NCBI GenBank assembly: GCA_002371215.1
Contig: DFGL01000045.1
Coordinates: forward strand, 3,265-67,264
Length of the DNA: 64,000 nt
Reading direction: 5' to 3'
Source of the DNA: Ruminococcaceae bacterium UBA3751
GTDB lineage: Bacteria > Bacillota > Clostridia > Oscillospirales > Acutalibacteraceae
In this document: piece after piece, positions 17,892 through 25,065 of the stretch
How positions within the stretch are numbered: position 1 is the first letter of the stretch
How the letters are laid out: each line of letters opens with the position of its first letter
Translations under genes and position numbers: made by a program
Notes under the pieces: generated by a model
The model's database searches: none
The model's input: only the letters and a program-made list of their open reading frames with translations
Told to the model about the DNA's origin: nothing

Positions 17892-18785
17892 ATGAAAAAG
17901 GTTTTAAGTATTGTTTTATGTTTTGCATTAGCAGCAACTCTTTTCGGATGCGGCATGAGCGTCGGTAAAGAGGTTAATCTTCGCGACAAGCTCGCCTCCC
18001 TTGTGACCAGCGATGAAGCACTCGGCGTTAAAGGTAAGTACAGCGCACTTTCCGACATTACTGACGGAAGTGTTGATAAGGACTTAATCGGCACCTGGAA
18101 GACAGCAGACGGCGAAACAAGCTATGTTTATAACGAGGACGGAACCGTAAAAGCTTCCTCCGAATACGGCGATTTTGAAACAAAATTCACTTGCCTGACC
18201 TTGGGCGAATACAAGGTTATCTGCGAAGAGATGGAAATGGAAAGCGAGGACGCTGACGGCAACACAACAACGTCAACCATCGTTTCTTACTCAACCTATG
18301 ATGTTGATAACGACGCGCTTTATTTCACAAATGTTGAAGATACAACCGATGAAAATGTGGATTCTTCACAGTATGCGCTTATGGTTATGTATCGTGCGGA
18401 TGAAAGCGGCAGCGTTGACGCAGCAGTCGCAAAGAACAAGGTTGCCCTTGATTCCTTCACAGGCACGTGGTCATCCGAAAAAGGTGAAATCAAAATTGTT
18501 GACGGCACGCTTACGCTTGGCAAAGACGTTTACGATATCTCAATGAATGATAAAGGCAAGCTTGTTGTTGATAAGGACGGTTCGTCTACAGAGTATTCCG
18601 TTAACATCAGCATCAGAAAACAGTATGACAGCGAGGATAAAACGCAGGCTACGGAAACGACTGCGCTCGGACTGTACTTCACCGGTGCTGATGAAAACGA
18701 TAAGCCGAATCTCGAATCCGTTCTTGACGACTGGGGAGAGTATAAGCCTAATTACTTCTCGGGAACATTTGACCTTAAGCAGTAA
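17892..18785 (+). CDS. Lipoprotein with two lipocalin-like GTW repeats
   Basis: 297 residues. A signal peptide with a lipobox ending LFGC puts the lipid-modified Cys at residue 20. Two similar segments start LIGTWKTADGE and FTGTWSSEKGE and continue as short strands, a pattern seen in small beta-barrel (lipocalin-like) lipoproteins of Clostridia. It follows the four paralogues by 57 bp on the same strand with no terminator between, so it may be an accessory lipoprotein of that block. An AGAAAGGAAA binding site precedes the start. No enzymatic motif was seen. Confidence 0.7.
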   Translation: MKKVLSIVLCFALAATLFGCGMSVGKEVNLRDKLASLVTSDEALGVKGKYSALSDITDGSVDKDLIGTWKTADGETSYVYNEDGTVKASSEYGDFETKFTCLTLGEYKVICEEMEMESEDADGNTTTSTIVSYSTYDVDNDALYFTNVEDTTDENVDSSQYALMVMYRADESGSVDAAVAKNKVALDSFTGTWSSEKGEIKIVDGTLTLGKDVYDISMNDKGKLVVDKDGSSTEYSVNISIRKQYDSEDKTQATETTALGLYFTGADENDKPNLESVLDDWGEYKPNYFSGTFDLKQ

Positions 18786-18805
18786 TCGGCATTATGCTAA
18801 ATTAA

Positions 18806-18833
18806 TTGACGATTCGTCAAAATAAGTTATAAT
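18806..18833 (+). promoter_or_regulatory. Promoter without an obvious gene downstream
   Basis: -35 TTGACG (18806-18811), a 16-base spacer, -10 TATAAT (18828-18833). A perfect 9-bp hairpin with one G-U pair (18837-18845 with 18850-18858) sits at the predicted transcription start. The only downstream stop signal is the terminator palindrome at 18971-19004. Confidence 0.5.
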
Positions 18834-18970
18834 AATAAGGAGGGCAATTGCTCTCCTTACTGACCGGAATATGCCGCGGAAGACGGAATATAACCAAGCG
18901 TTTTATCAAAAGCTGTTGCTCGCTTCGCTCGTCGGCTTTTGAATTTCGTTTCAAGTCGCATCCATAAAAG

Positions 18971-19004
18971 AAAAGCCCAATCACCTGAAGGTGATTGGGC
19001 TTTT
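18971..19004. terminator. Strong terminator downstream of tRNA-Leu
   Basis: A perfect 15-bp stem (18971-18985 with 18990-19004) whose arms end in A4 and T4, so it can work on both strands. On the minus strand it lies directly after tRNA-Leu; on plus it would stop the transcript from the 18806 promoter. Confidence 0.85.
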
Positions 19005-19005
19005 C

Positions 19006-19091
19006 TGGTGCAGGAGATGGGACTTGAACCCACACAAGCTAATGCCCACTAGAACCTGAATCTAGCGCGTCTGCCATTCCGCCACTCCTGC
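19006..19091 (-). tRNA. tRNA-Leu (anticodon CAG)
   Basis: Minus-strand tRNA with a perfect 7-bp acceptor stem (GCAGGAG with CTCCTGC), encoded CCA (19006-19008), an anticodon stem CTAGA/TCTAG with loop TTCAGGT giving anticodon CAG, a T-arm with GGTTCAAGTCC, and the long variable arm expected of class II leucine tRNA. Confidence 0.95.
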
Positions 19092-19092
19092 G

Positions 19093-19168
19093 CGTCCAAA
19101 CATCTTCCGTGATTGAAACATAACGCTTCGCATTATGTTAATAATCACTACAGATGTTTCTCCTCTTC
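19093..19168 (+). repeat. Palindromic repeat with variable inner hairpin, copy A
   Basis: A 76-base element with the outer ends CGTCCAAACAT and ATGTTTCTCCTC, a 40-base core (19109-19148) starting GTGATTGA and ending AATCAC, and an inner hairpin (AACATAA with TTATGTT). The same outer sequence, with a completely different but still pairing inner stem, occurs inverted at 27775-27850. See findings. Confidence 0.75.
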
Positions 19169-19224
19169 AAATCAAAATTCGGCTTCGCCTGCTTTTTGAT
19201 TTGTAAAGTGCTTCGCACAAAGGT

Positions 19225-19264
19225 GTGATTGAAACATAACGCTTCGCATTATGTTGATAATCAC
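19225..19264 (+). repeat. Palindromic repeat core, copy C (partial)
   Basis: A 40-base core that differs from the core of copy A at a single position. The outer arms are not retained. Between copies A and C lies another hairpin (CAAATCAAAA with TTTTGATTTG, about 19168-19203) around a CTTCG loop. Confidence 0.7.
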
Positions 19265-19284
19265 AGATAATGTTATATAATAAT

Positions 19285-19315
19285 GTGCCTTGATATATTA
19301 TCATATCAAGGCGCA
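19285..19315 (-). terminator. Hairpin terminator of the oxidoreductase gene
   Basis: A 10-bp perfect stem (19287-19296 with 19303-19312) just downstream of the minus-strand oxidoreductase stop. The T tract is weak, so efficiency is uncertain. Confidence 0.5.
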
Positions 19316-19330
19316 TTTGTCAAAGGTAAA

Positions 19331-20641
19331 TTATAAATTTATCTCCTGAGGCATTCCGCCGTTTTCTCTTGATTTGTCAGCACGGTAAACACTGAGGTGT
19401 CCTGCAACGGAATCAAATATTGACGTACAGGCAAGGCTCGGCTCTTCTCCTCTTATAAATTTAACAAAATCCGCAGCGAGCCTCTCGTCTCCGCCGCCGT
19501 GACCGCCGTATGCTCCTACCATATCTCCGGTTACCCTGAGGTCAACCTCTTCAATATCGCATTCCTCGTTGTGCGCGTCAGGGGAGGGGTTTATTTTCAG
19601 TACGGTGAACTTTGAATCTTCAAAATTACCGAAAATCTCACCCTTTGTACCAACAATATGTATGTTTCTTCTCGGCTGAGCGCTTCCGCCGACCATATTG
19701 TGGGTTGCCGTCGCTCCGCTTTCAAATTCAATCGCAACGCTCTGGTGGTCAACAACATTATTGTCGCATTTATAAATGCATCGTGCGTAGGGGTTATCGC
19801 TTTTCATAAGAGCGATTTTATCTTCAATAGTCGGGTTTTCTATTCCCTCAAGTGCGTCCCAGACGTAAAATGCCCAGCGCTCGGGATGGTCTATGTACAG
19901 TCTTTTTGTGGAAAAATTGCAGCTGTCAACAAGCGGGCAGTCCTTCATACAGATTGTTCCTGCGTCCTTCGGTGCGTTTTCGGGCTTGAACTGATATTTT
20001 CCGCCGAAAGAAGAAATCTTTTTCGGCTTCGTTTCGCTCATAAGCCACATTATTATATCAATATCGTGGCAGCACTTTGCAAGCAGCATAGACGTGTGAC
20101 ATTTATCGCTGTTCGCCCATTTGCCTCTGATATACGAGGTCGAAAGGTGATGGTATGAAACGTGCTCGTTAGTCTGTATGTTAATGATGTCGCCGATTTC
20201 ACCGCTGTGAATTCTCTCTTTTATTGAGTAATAGAACGGCGTGTATCTCAGAACGTGGCAAATCATAACCCTTGAACCGTTTTTCTTTGCGCAGTTTACT
20301 ATTTCCCACATTTCGTCCTCATTCGGCGCAAAGGGCTTTTCAAGCAACATATCGTACCCCGCGTCCAGCAGCGGAACGGCGGTTTCAAGGTGCTGCTCGT
20401 CCATTGTTCCGTTAATAACGGCGTCAGCAAGCTTTCCGTGCTTTGCAAGCTCCTGAGCACTTTCAAAACACATATCCTCGCTGAAGCCAAAGTATTCCAT
20501 AGCCTTTTTTCTTCTTACAGGGTTTGGGTCCGCAACACCTACTATTTTCAGCATTTCGGGGTTGGTTTTTGCAAGCTCGCTGTAAACAAACGCCCTGTGA
20601 CCGGCGCCGACTATTATTGCAGTAACGGGTTTATTATTCAT
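19331..20641 (-). CDS. Gfo/Idh/MocA-family NAD(P)-dependent oxidoreductase
   Basis: 436 residues. The N-terminal Rossmann fold starts IIVGAGHRAF (near residues 9-18), with the VADP strand end, and the family EKPFAP motif follows at about residues 107-112 (the Lys is the usual catalytic or cofactor-contact residue). The C-terminal alpha/beta domain contains GGSAQPRRNIHIVGTKGE. Members oxidise or reduce sugars, inositols and related polyols; the substrate is not evident. A cysteine-rich stretch (CMKDCPLVDSC) in the middle is a lineage feature of some members. A GAGGTAA binding site precedes ATG 20641. Monocistronic, divergent from the ABC exporter operon. Confidence 0.85.
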   Translation of the reverse strand: MNNKPVTAIIVGAGHRAFVYSELAKTNPEMLKIVGVADPNPVRRKKAMEYFGFSEDMCFESAQELAKHGKLADAVINGTMDEQHLETAVPLLDAGYDMLLEKPFAPNEDEMWEIVNCAKKNGSRVMICHVLRYTPFYYSIKERIHSGEIGDIINIQTNEHVSYHHLSTSYIRGKWANSDKCHTSMLLAKCCHDIDIIMWLMSETKPKKISSFGGKYQFKPENAPKDAGTICMKDCPLVDSCNFSTKRLYIDHPERWAFYVWDALEGIENPTIEDKIALMKSDNPYARCIYKCDNNVVDHQSVAIEFESGATATHNMVGGSAQPRRNIHIVGTKGEIFGNFEDSKFTVLKINPSPDAHNEECDIEEVDLRVTGDMVGAYGGHGGGDERLAADFVKFIRGEEPSLACTSIFDSVAGHLSVYRADKSRENGGMPQEINL

Positions 20642-20671
20642 AGTTTTTACCTCGCTTAATTTCTATTCTTG

Positions 20672-20699
20672 ATTATAACACATAGGGCATAGATTGCAA
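20672..20699 (-). promoter_or_regulatory. Promoter of the oxidoreductase gene
   Basis: Minus strand: -35 TTGCAA (20694-20699), a 16-base spacer, extended -10 TGTTATAAT with TATAAT at 20672-20677. Confidence 0.65.
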
Positions 20700-20713
20700 C
20701 AGTAAAATATCCC

Positions 20714-20742
20714 TTGACAAAAAGAACAGTAAATATTATTTT
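20714..20742 (+). promoter_or_regulatory. Probable promoter of the ABC exporter operon
   Basis: Perfect -35 TTGACA (20714-20719). The best 17-base-spaced -10 is TATTTT (20737-20742); a perfect TATAAT at 20742-20747 is 22 bases away. Two near-copies of AACAGTAAA flank the -35 (about 20698 and 20725) and could be regulator contacts. Confidence 0.5.
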
Positions 20743-20768
20743 ATAATTAAATAAATTTTGGAGTTGTT

Positions 20769-22496
20769 ATGAAAAAGCTTCTTGTATTTTTAAAAAACTA
20801 CAAATTGCAGTCTGTTCTCGCGCCTGCCTTTAAAATGCTTGAGGCGTGCTTTGAGCTGATTGTACCGCTTGTCGTCGCCTCAATAATTGACGACGGCATA
20901 AAAGGCGGAAACACCTCGCTTGTTCTCAGCAGAACAGGCGTTTTGGTGCTTCTTGCCGTAGTGGGAATGGCGGCGGCAATAAGCGCTCAGTTTTTTGCTG
21001 CAAAAGCGGCAACGGGCTTTGCAACTGAGCTTCGCCACGCTCTGTTTGAAAAAATACAGAGCTTTTCCTTTACGGAACTTGATAAAATCGGAGTTTCAAC
21101 TCTTATAACGCGCCTAACGACTGATGTAAATCAGGCTCAGAATACCGTAAATATGACGCTTCGGCTTCTCCTTCGCTCACCCTTTATTGTTGCTGGCGCA
21201 GCCTTTATGGCGCTTATGATAGATTTCAGAGCAAGCCTTATTTTTATTGTTGTAATCGTTCTTCTTTTCTCAGTCGTCTTAGTAGTAATGAAACTGACCG
21301 TGCCTATGTACAAAAAGGTTCAGGGCGCGCTTGACCGCATAACGCTTGCAACCCGTGATAATATAAAAGGCGCAAGAGTAATCCGTGCTTTTACGGGTGA
21401 GGATGAGGAGCGTGAAAGCTTTACGAAGGAAAATAACCTTCTCGCGCATTTTCAGCGCGTAGCAGGTCGTTTTTCTGCTCTGGTAAATCCGCTTACATTT
21501 GTAATCGTAAACCTCGGAATAATTGCTCTTATCCGTTACGGAGCCATAAGGGTAAACAGCGGTAATATGTCTCAGGGAACAGTAGTTGCTCTTTATAATT
21601 ATTTAAGTCAGATACTCGTTGAGCTGATTAAATTTGCCAATTTAGTTGTAACTATTACAAAGGGCTTTGCCTCAGGCGGCAGAATATCAAAAATTCTTGA
21701 AGTGGAGAATAGTCTGCAGAAAACAGAAAAACTTCCCCCTTCAAACAGCTCAAAGGTTAAGTTTGACAGCGTTTCACTTACTTATAGCGGAGCGGGTGAG
21801 GAGAGCCTTAAAAATATCTCTTTTACCGCCGAAAAGGGTGAGGTTATAGGAATTATAGGTTCAACAGGCAGCGGAAAAAGCTCGCTCGTTGGGCTCATCC
21901 CTCATTATTACGACTGTACCGAAGGAACGGTTAGCGTTGACGGGATTGACGTGAAATCGTATGACCCTGAAGAATTGCGCTCAAAAATCGGCTTCGTTAT
22001 GCAAAAGGCTGTGCTTTTCAGCGGAACGGTTCGTGAGAATATCCGCTGGGGAAAGAGCGACGCAACCGATGAGGAGATAAACGAAGCGCTTAAAATAGCG
22101 CAGATTTACGGCGCTGTATATGAAAAAGACGGGCTTGATACCGTTGTCGAACAGGGCGGCGCCAATTTCTCGGGCGGTCAGAGGCAAAGGCTTTCCGTTG
22201 CCCGTGCAATTGTAAAAAAGCCTGAGATAATTGTTCTTGACGACAGCGCCTCCGCTCTTGATTTTGCAACGGAAAGAGCTATGCGAAAGGCAATCCTTTC
22301 GCTTGATTATAAGCCTACGCTGTTTATCGTTTCCCAGCGCTGCTCCTCAATTCTCAGCGCGGATAAGATAATTGTCCTTGAGGACGGAGAATGCGTCGGT
22401 ATCGGTACAAACAGCGAGCTCCTCAGCTCCTGCGAGGTATACAGAGAGATATACTATTCGCAGTTTGAAAGGGAGGAGGACAGTGATGAAGAATAA
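20769..22496 (+). CDS. ABC exporter half, degenerate-site subunit
   Basis: 575 residues: a six-helix transmembrane domain (about 1-310), then an ATPase domain. Walker A GSTGSGKSS begins at about residue 364 and the signature SGGQRQR is intact. Walker B ends in Asp-Asp, with Asp492 where the catalytic Glu should be, and the H-loop has Gln523 in place of His. That is the pattern of the degenerate subunit in heterodimeric type IV exporters (TM287/288, BmrCD, LmrCD). It is the first gene of an operon and overlaps the partner gene by 11 bp. The substrate is probably a drug, lipid or peptide and cannot be told from sequence. Confidence 0.88.
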   Translation: MKKLLVFLKNYKLQSVLAPAFKMLEACFELIVPLVVASIIDDGIKGGNTSLVLSRTGVLVLLAVVGMAAAISAQFFAAKAATGFATELRHALFEKIQSFSFTELDKIGVSTLITRLTTDVNQAQNTVNMTLRLLLRSPFIVAGAAFMALMIDFRASLIFIVVIVLLFSVVLVVMKLTVPMYKKVQGALDRITLATRDNIKGARVIRAFTGEDEERESFTKENNLLAHFQRVAGRFSALVNPLTFVIVNLGIIALIRYGAIRVNSGNMSQGTVVALYNYLSQILVELIKFANLVVTITKGFASGGRISKILEVENSLQKTEKLPPSNSSKVKFDSVSLTYSGAGEESLKNISFTAEKGEVIGIIGSTGSGKSSLVGLIPHYYDCTEGTVSVDGIDVKSYDPEELRSKIGFVMQKAVLFSGTVRENIRWGKSDATDEEINEALKIAQIYGAVYEKDGLDTVVEQGGANFSGGQRQRLSVARAIVKKPEIIVLDDSASALDFATERAMRKAILSLDYKPTLFIVSQRCSSILSADKIIVLEDGECVGIGTNSELLSSCEVYREIYYSQFEREEDSDEE

Positions 22497-24246
22497 AGAA
22501 GTTATTAAGCGCGTTTATTCCTATGTAAAAAGGTACAGCCTGTATCTTTTCTTATCGCTTCTTCTCGCCGTAATAAGTGTTGCAGGAACGCTGTATATTC
22601 CCGTTTTGGTAGGGCGTGCAATTGATAATATAGTGGGTAAAAACAGCGTGGATTTTGCCGCGCTTGCCGATATTATCATTCAAATTGCCGTTATAATAGG
22701 CGCTACCGCTATCGCACAGTGGACGATGAATGCGTGCAATAATAAGATAACCTTCAATGTCATTCGCGATATGAGAAGCAGAGCCTTTTCAAAAATCGAA
22801 ACCCTTCCTATAAAATATCTTGATTCTCATCCTGCGGGCGAAATAGTTTCCCGCGTTATTGCCGATGTAGACCAGTTTGCCGACGGGCTTCTTATGGGGT
22901 TTACTCAATTTTTTACAGGCGTTGTAACGATAATCGGAACGCTCGCTTTTATGCTGTCAATCAACGTGTGGATAACGCTTGCGGTTGTTGTTGTAACCCC
23001 GCTGTCTTTCCTGATTGCGCGTTTTATAGCTAAAAAAACGTATTCTATGTTTAAACTGCAAAGCGAAACGAGGGGAGAGCAAACCGCTTTTATTGACGAG
23101 ATGATTGGCAGCCAGAAAACCGTTGAGGCGTATTCAATGGGAAATGAGAATTTGAAAAGGTTTGACGAACTCAACGAACGGCTTGGTAAATACTCCCTGA
23201 AAGCAGTTTTTTATTCATCAATTACTAACCCCGCAACCCGCTTTGTCAACAGCATTGTATACGCCTGCGTTGCGCTTTTCGGCGCGCTTCTTGCTATTAA
23301 AACGCAAGAGCAGGCTATAACCGTAGGTGTGCTTGCATCATTCTTGGCGTATGCAAATCAGTATACTAAGCCTTTTAATGAAATCAGCGGCGTTATAACC
23401 GAGCTTCAAAACGCGCTTGCCTGTGCGGAAAGACTCTTTGATTTGCTTGAGGAGGAGAGTGTACCTCCCGACAGTGAAAATGCTAAGGAGCTTGTTTCTG
23501 TTGACGGCAGAATCGAAATAAAGAACGTCAGCTTTTCATATGATGAAAATAAAAAGCTGATTGAGAATTTTAACCTTTGCGTTACCCATGGAATGAGGGT
23601 AGCGATAGTTGGTCCTACCGGCTGCGGTAAAACAACGCTTATAAATCTTCTTATGCGGTTTTATGACCCCGTCAGCGGTAAAATCCTTCTTGACGGAAAT
23701 GAATATGCCGATATAAAGATGAGCTCTCTGCGCGAAAACTTTGGCATGGTGCTTCAGGAAACGTGGCTTAAGGCAGGTACCGTTAAAGAAAATATTGCCC
23801 TTGGAATGCAAGATGCAACGGATGAGCAGATTATATCTGCGGCAAAACGCGCTCATGCCCACTCTTTTATTAAAAGGCTTGAAAACGGCTACGATACTCT
23901 GCTTTCAGAGGATGGAGGTTCGCTTTCACAGGGACAGAAGCAGCTCCTGTGTGTAGCCCGCCTTATGCTCGCAGCGCCCTCGGTTCTTATTCTCGACGAG
24001 GCAACCTCGTCTATCGATACAAGAACGGAAATGAAAATTCAGAGCGCCTTTTCCGACTTAATGAAGGGGAAAACCTCCTTTATTGTTGCTCACAGACTTG
24101 CAACGATAAAAAACGCAGACCTTATTCTTGTAATGAGGGACGGCAGTATTGTAGAACAGGGCTCCCACAGTGAGCTTTTAAGCAAAAAAGGCTTTTACTA
24201 TGAGTTGTACAATTCGCAGTTCCCTGACAGAAGAACTGCTATGTAA
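22486..24246 (+). CDS. ABC exporter half, catalytic-site subunit
   Basis: 586 residues: a six-helix transmembrane domain, then an ATPase domain with Walker A GPTGCGKTT, Walker B VLILDEATSSID with the catalytic Glu, and an H-loop IVAHRL with His. Its signature is LSQGQ instead of LSGGQ. In a heterodimer that altered signature pairs with the altered Walker B and H-loop of the partner, so all the lost residues fall in one ATP site. ATG 22486 follows a GGGAGGAGGA site inside the end of the partner gene (translational coupling); the frame from 22372 is only an overlap extension. Confidence 0.88.
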   Translation: MKNKEVIKRVYSYVKRYSLYLFLSLLLAVISVAGTLYIPVLVGRAIDNIVGKNSVDFAALADIIIQIAVIIGATAIAQWTMNACNNKITFNVIRDMRSRAFSKIETLPIKYLDSHPAGEIVSRVIADVDQFADGLLMGFTQFFTGVVTIIGTLAFMLSINVWITLAVVVVTPLSFLIARFIAKKTYSMFKLQSETRGEQTAFIDEMIGSQKTVEAYSMGNENLKRFDELNERLGKYSLKAVFYSSITNPATRFVNSIVYACVALFGALLAIKTQEQAITVGVLASFLAYANQYTKPFNEISGVITELQNALACAERLFDLLEEESVPPDSENAKELVSVDGRIEIKNVSFSYDENKKLIENFNLCVTHGMRVAIVGPTGCGKTTLINLLMRFYDPVSGKILLDGNEYADIKMSSLRENFGMVLQETWLKAGTVKENIALGMQDATDEQIISAAKRAHAHSFIKRLENGYDTLLSEDGGSLSQGQKQLLCVARLMLAAPSVLILDEATSSIDTRTEMKIQSAFSDLMKGKTSFIVAHRLATIKNADLILVMRDGSIVEQGSHSELLSKKGFYYELYNSQFPDRRTAM

Positions 24247-24265
24247 ATGTATATTCATAAAAAAC

Positions 24266-24294
24266 TTGTATATTTTTTTACAGTGTGCTATAAT
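24266..24294 (+). promoter_or_regulatory. Promoter of the TetR-type regulator
   Basis: -35 TTGTAT (24266-24271), a 17-base spacer, perfect -10 TATAAT (24289-24294). Confidence 0.65.
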
Positions 24295-24325
24295 TTGTAC
24301 GAAAAATAAAAAGGAGCTTTTTGAT

Positions 24326-24895
24326 ATGACGAAAAACTCTCCATGTGCAATTAAAACCAAGAACAAAATGGGTCAGGCAGTTAAGAAACTTATGAAGTTG
24401 AAATCGTTTGATAAAATAACCGTATCGGATATAACAACCGAATGCGGTTTCCACCGTCAGACCTTCTATTATCATTTTCAGGACAGGTATGAGCTTATTG
24501 ACTGGATAATATATAATGAGCTTCTTGTTCCGTTTATGGATGAATTTACTTTTAATAAGCTTTATGATAAGTTCAATACACTGCTTGAAACTATTGAATC
24601 GGACAAACTGTTTTATCAGCGCGCAATGCGTATTTCTTCCGGAGAGGTGAGCGAATACCTAAACGTTGCTGCGCGTCAGCTTTTTGTTAATACTATTTCT
24701 TCATTAAGCAATAAAGAGCTTACCGTTACTCAGGATAATGATGAATATATGCTTATTGTTGAATTCGTTGGCTTTGGACTTACGGGAATTGTAATGAGTT
24801 GGGTGCAGCGCGGAATGAAGGAAAGTCCTGCGGAGCTTACCGAAAAGCTCGTTAAACTTGTTGAAAAGTGTAAAAACTTTGTCATAAATAACTGA
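24326..24895 (+). CDS. TetR/AcrR-family transcriptional regulator
   Basis: 189 residues. The N-terminal helix-turn-helix includes ITVSDITTECGFHRQTFYYH, the typical TetR recognition helix ending FYYHF. The C-terminal ligand domain is helical and resembles the DhaS-like subgroup. ATG 24326 is preceded by AAGGAG at 24311-24316. It lies 80 bp after the ABC exporter genes with its own promoter, and ends in a terminator. A repressor of the exporter is the simplest hypothesis, but no clear palindromic operator was found. Confidence 0.85.
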   Translation: MTKNSPCAIKTKNKMGQAVKKLMKLKSFDKITVSDITTECGFHRQTFYYHFQDRYELIDWIIYNELLVPFMDEFTFNKLYDKFNTLLETIESDKLFYQRAMRISSGEVSEYLNVAARQLFVNTISSLSNKELTVTQDNDEYMLIVEFVGFGLTGIVMSWVQRGMKESPAELTEKLVKLVEKCKNFVINN

Positions 24896-24923
24896 AAGAC
24901 GGATGAGCATATCCGTCTTTTTT
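24895..24923 (+). terminator. Terminator after the TetR-type gene
   Basis: A 10-bp perfect stem (24895-24904 with 24911-24920) followed by T residues, starting at the stop codon. Confidence 0.85.
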
Positions 24924-25004
24924 ATTTGCGCTAAACTCTTATTCCAACGAACTTCCGACTTGCGGTGAGTGAGTCAGCTTCGTAGGGTTCTTTCTTTGAG
25001 TAAT

Positions 25005-25033
25005 TTGACGAATTATGTCTTTTATGATATAAT
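25005..25033 (+). promoter_or_regulatory. Promoter of the Fn3-repeat secreted protein
   Basis: -35 TTGACG (25005-25010), a 17-base spacer, perfect -10 TATAAT (25028-25033); the start codon is at 25066 after an ACGGAGG site. Confidence 0.7.
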
Positions 25034-25065
25034 TATCAAGTTATATTTTACGGAGGCATTACTTT

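Noticed and set aside
18817..19035. 72-codon open frame on minus across the tRNA-Leu gene and its terminator
   Set aside because: It starts inside the tRNA and reads through its terminator. Such frames on tRNA genes are a well-known artefact; no binding site was seen.
19093..19264. CRISPR array from the repeated palindromes
   Set aside because: Only two nearby copies with large, unequal gaps that contain other hairpins, and no cas genes in the window.
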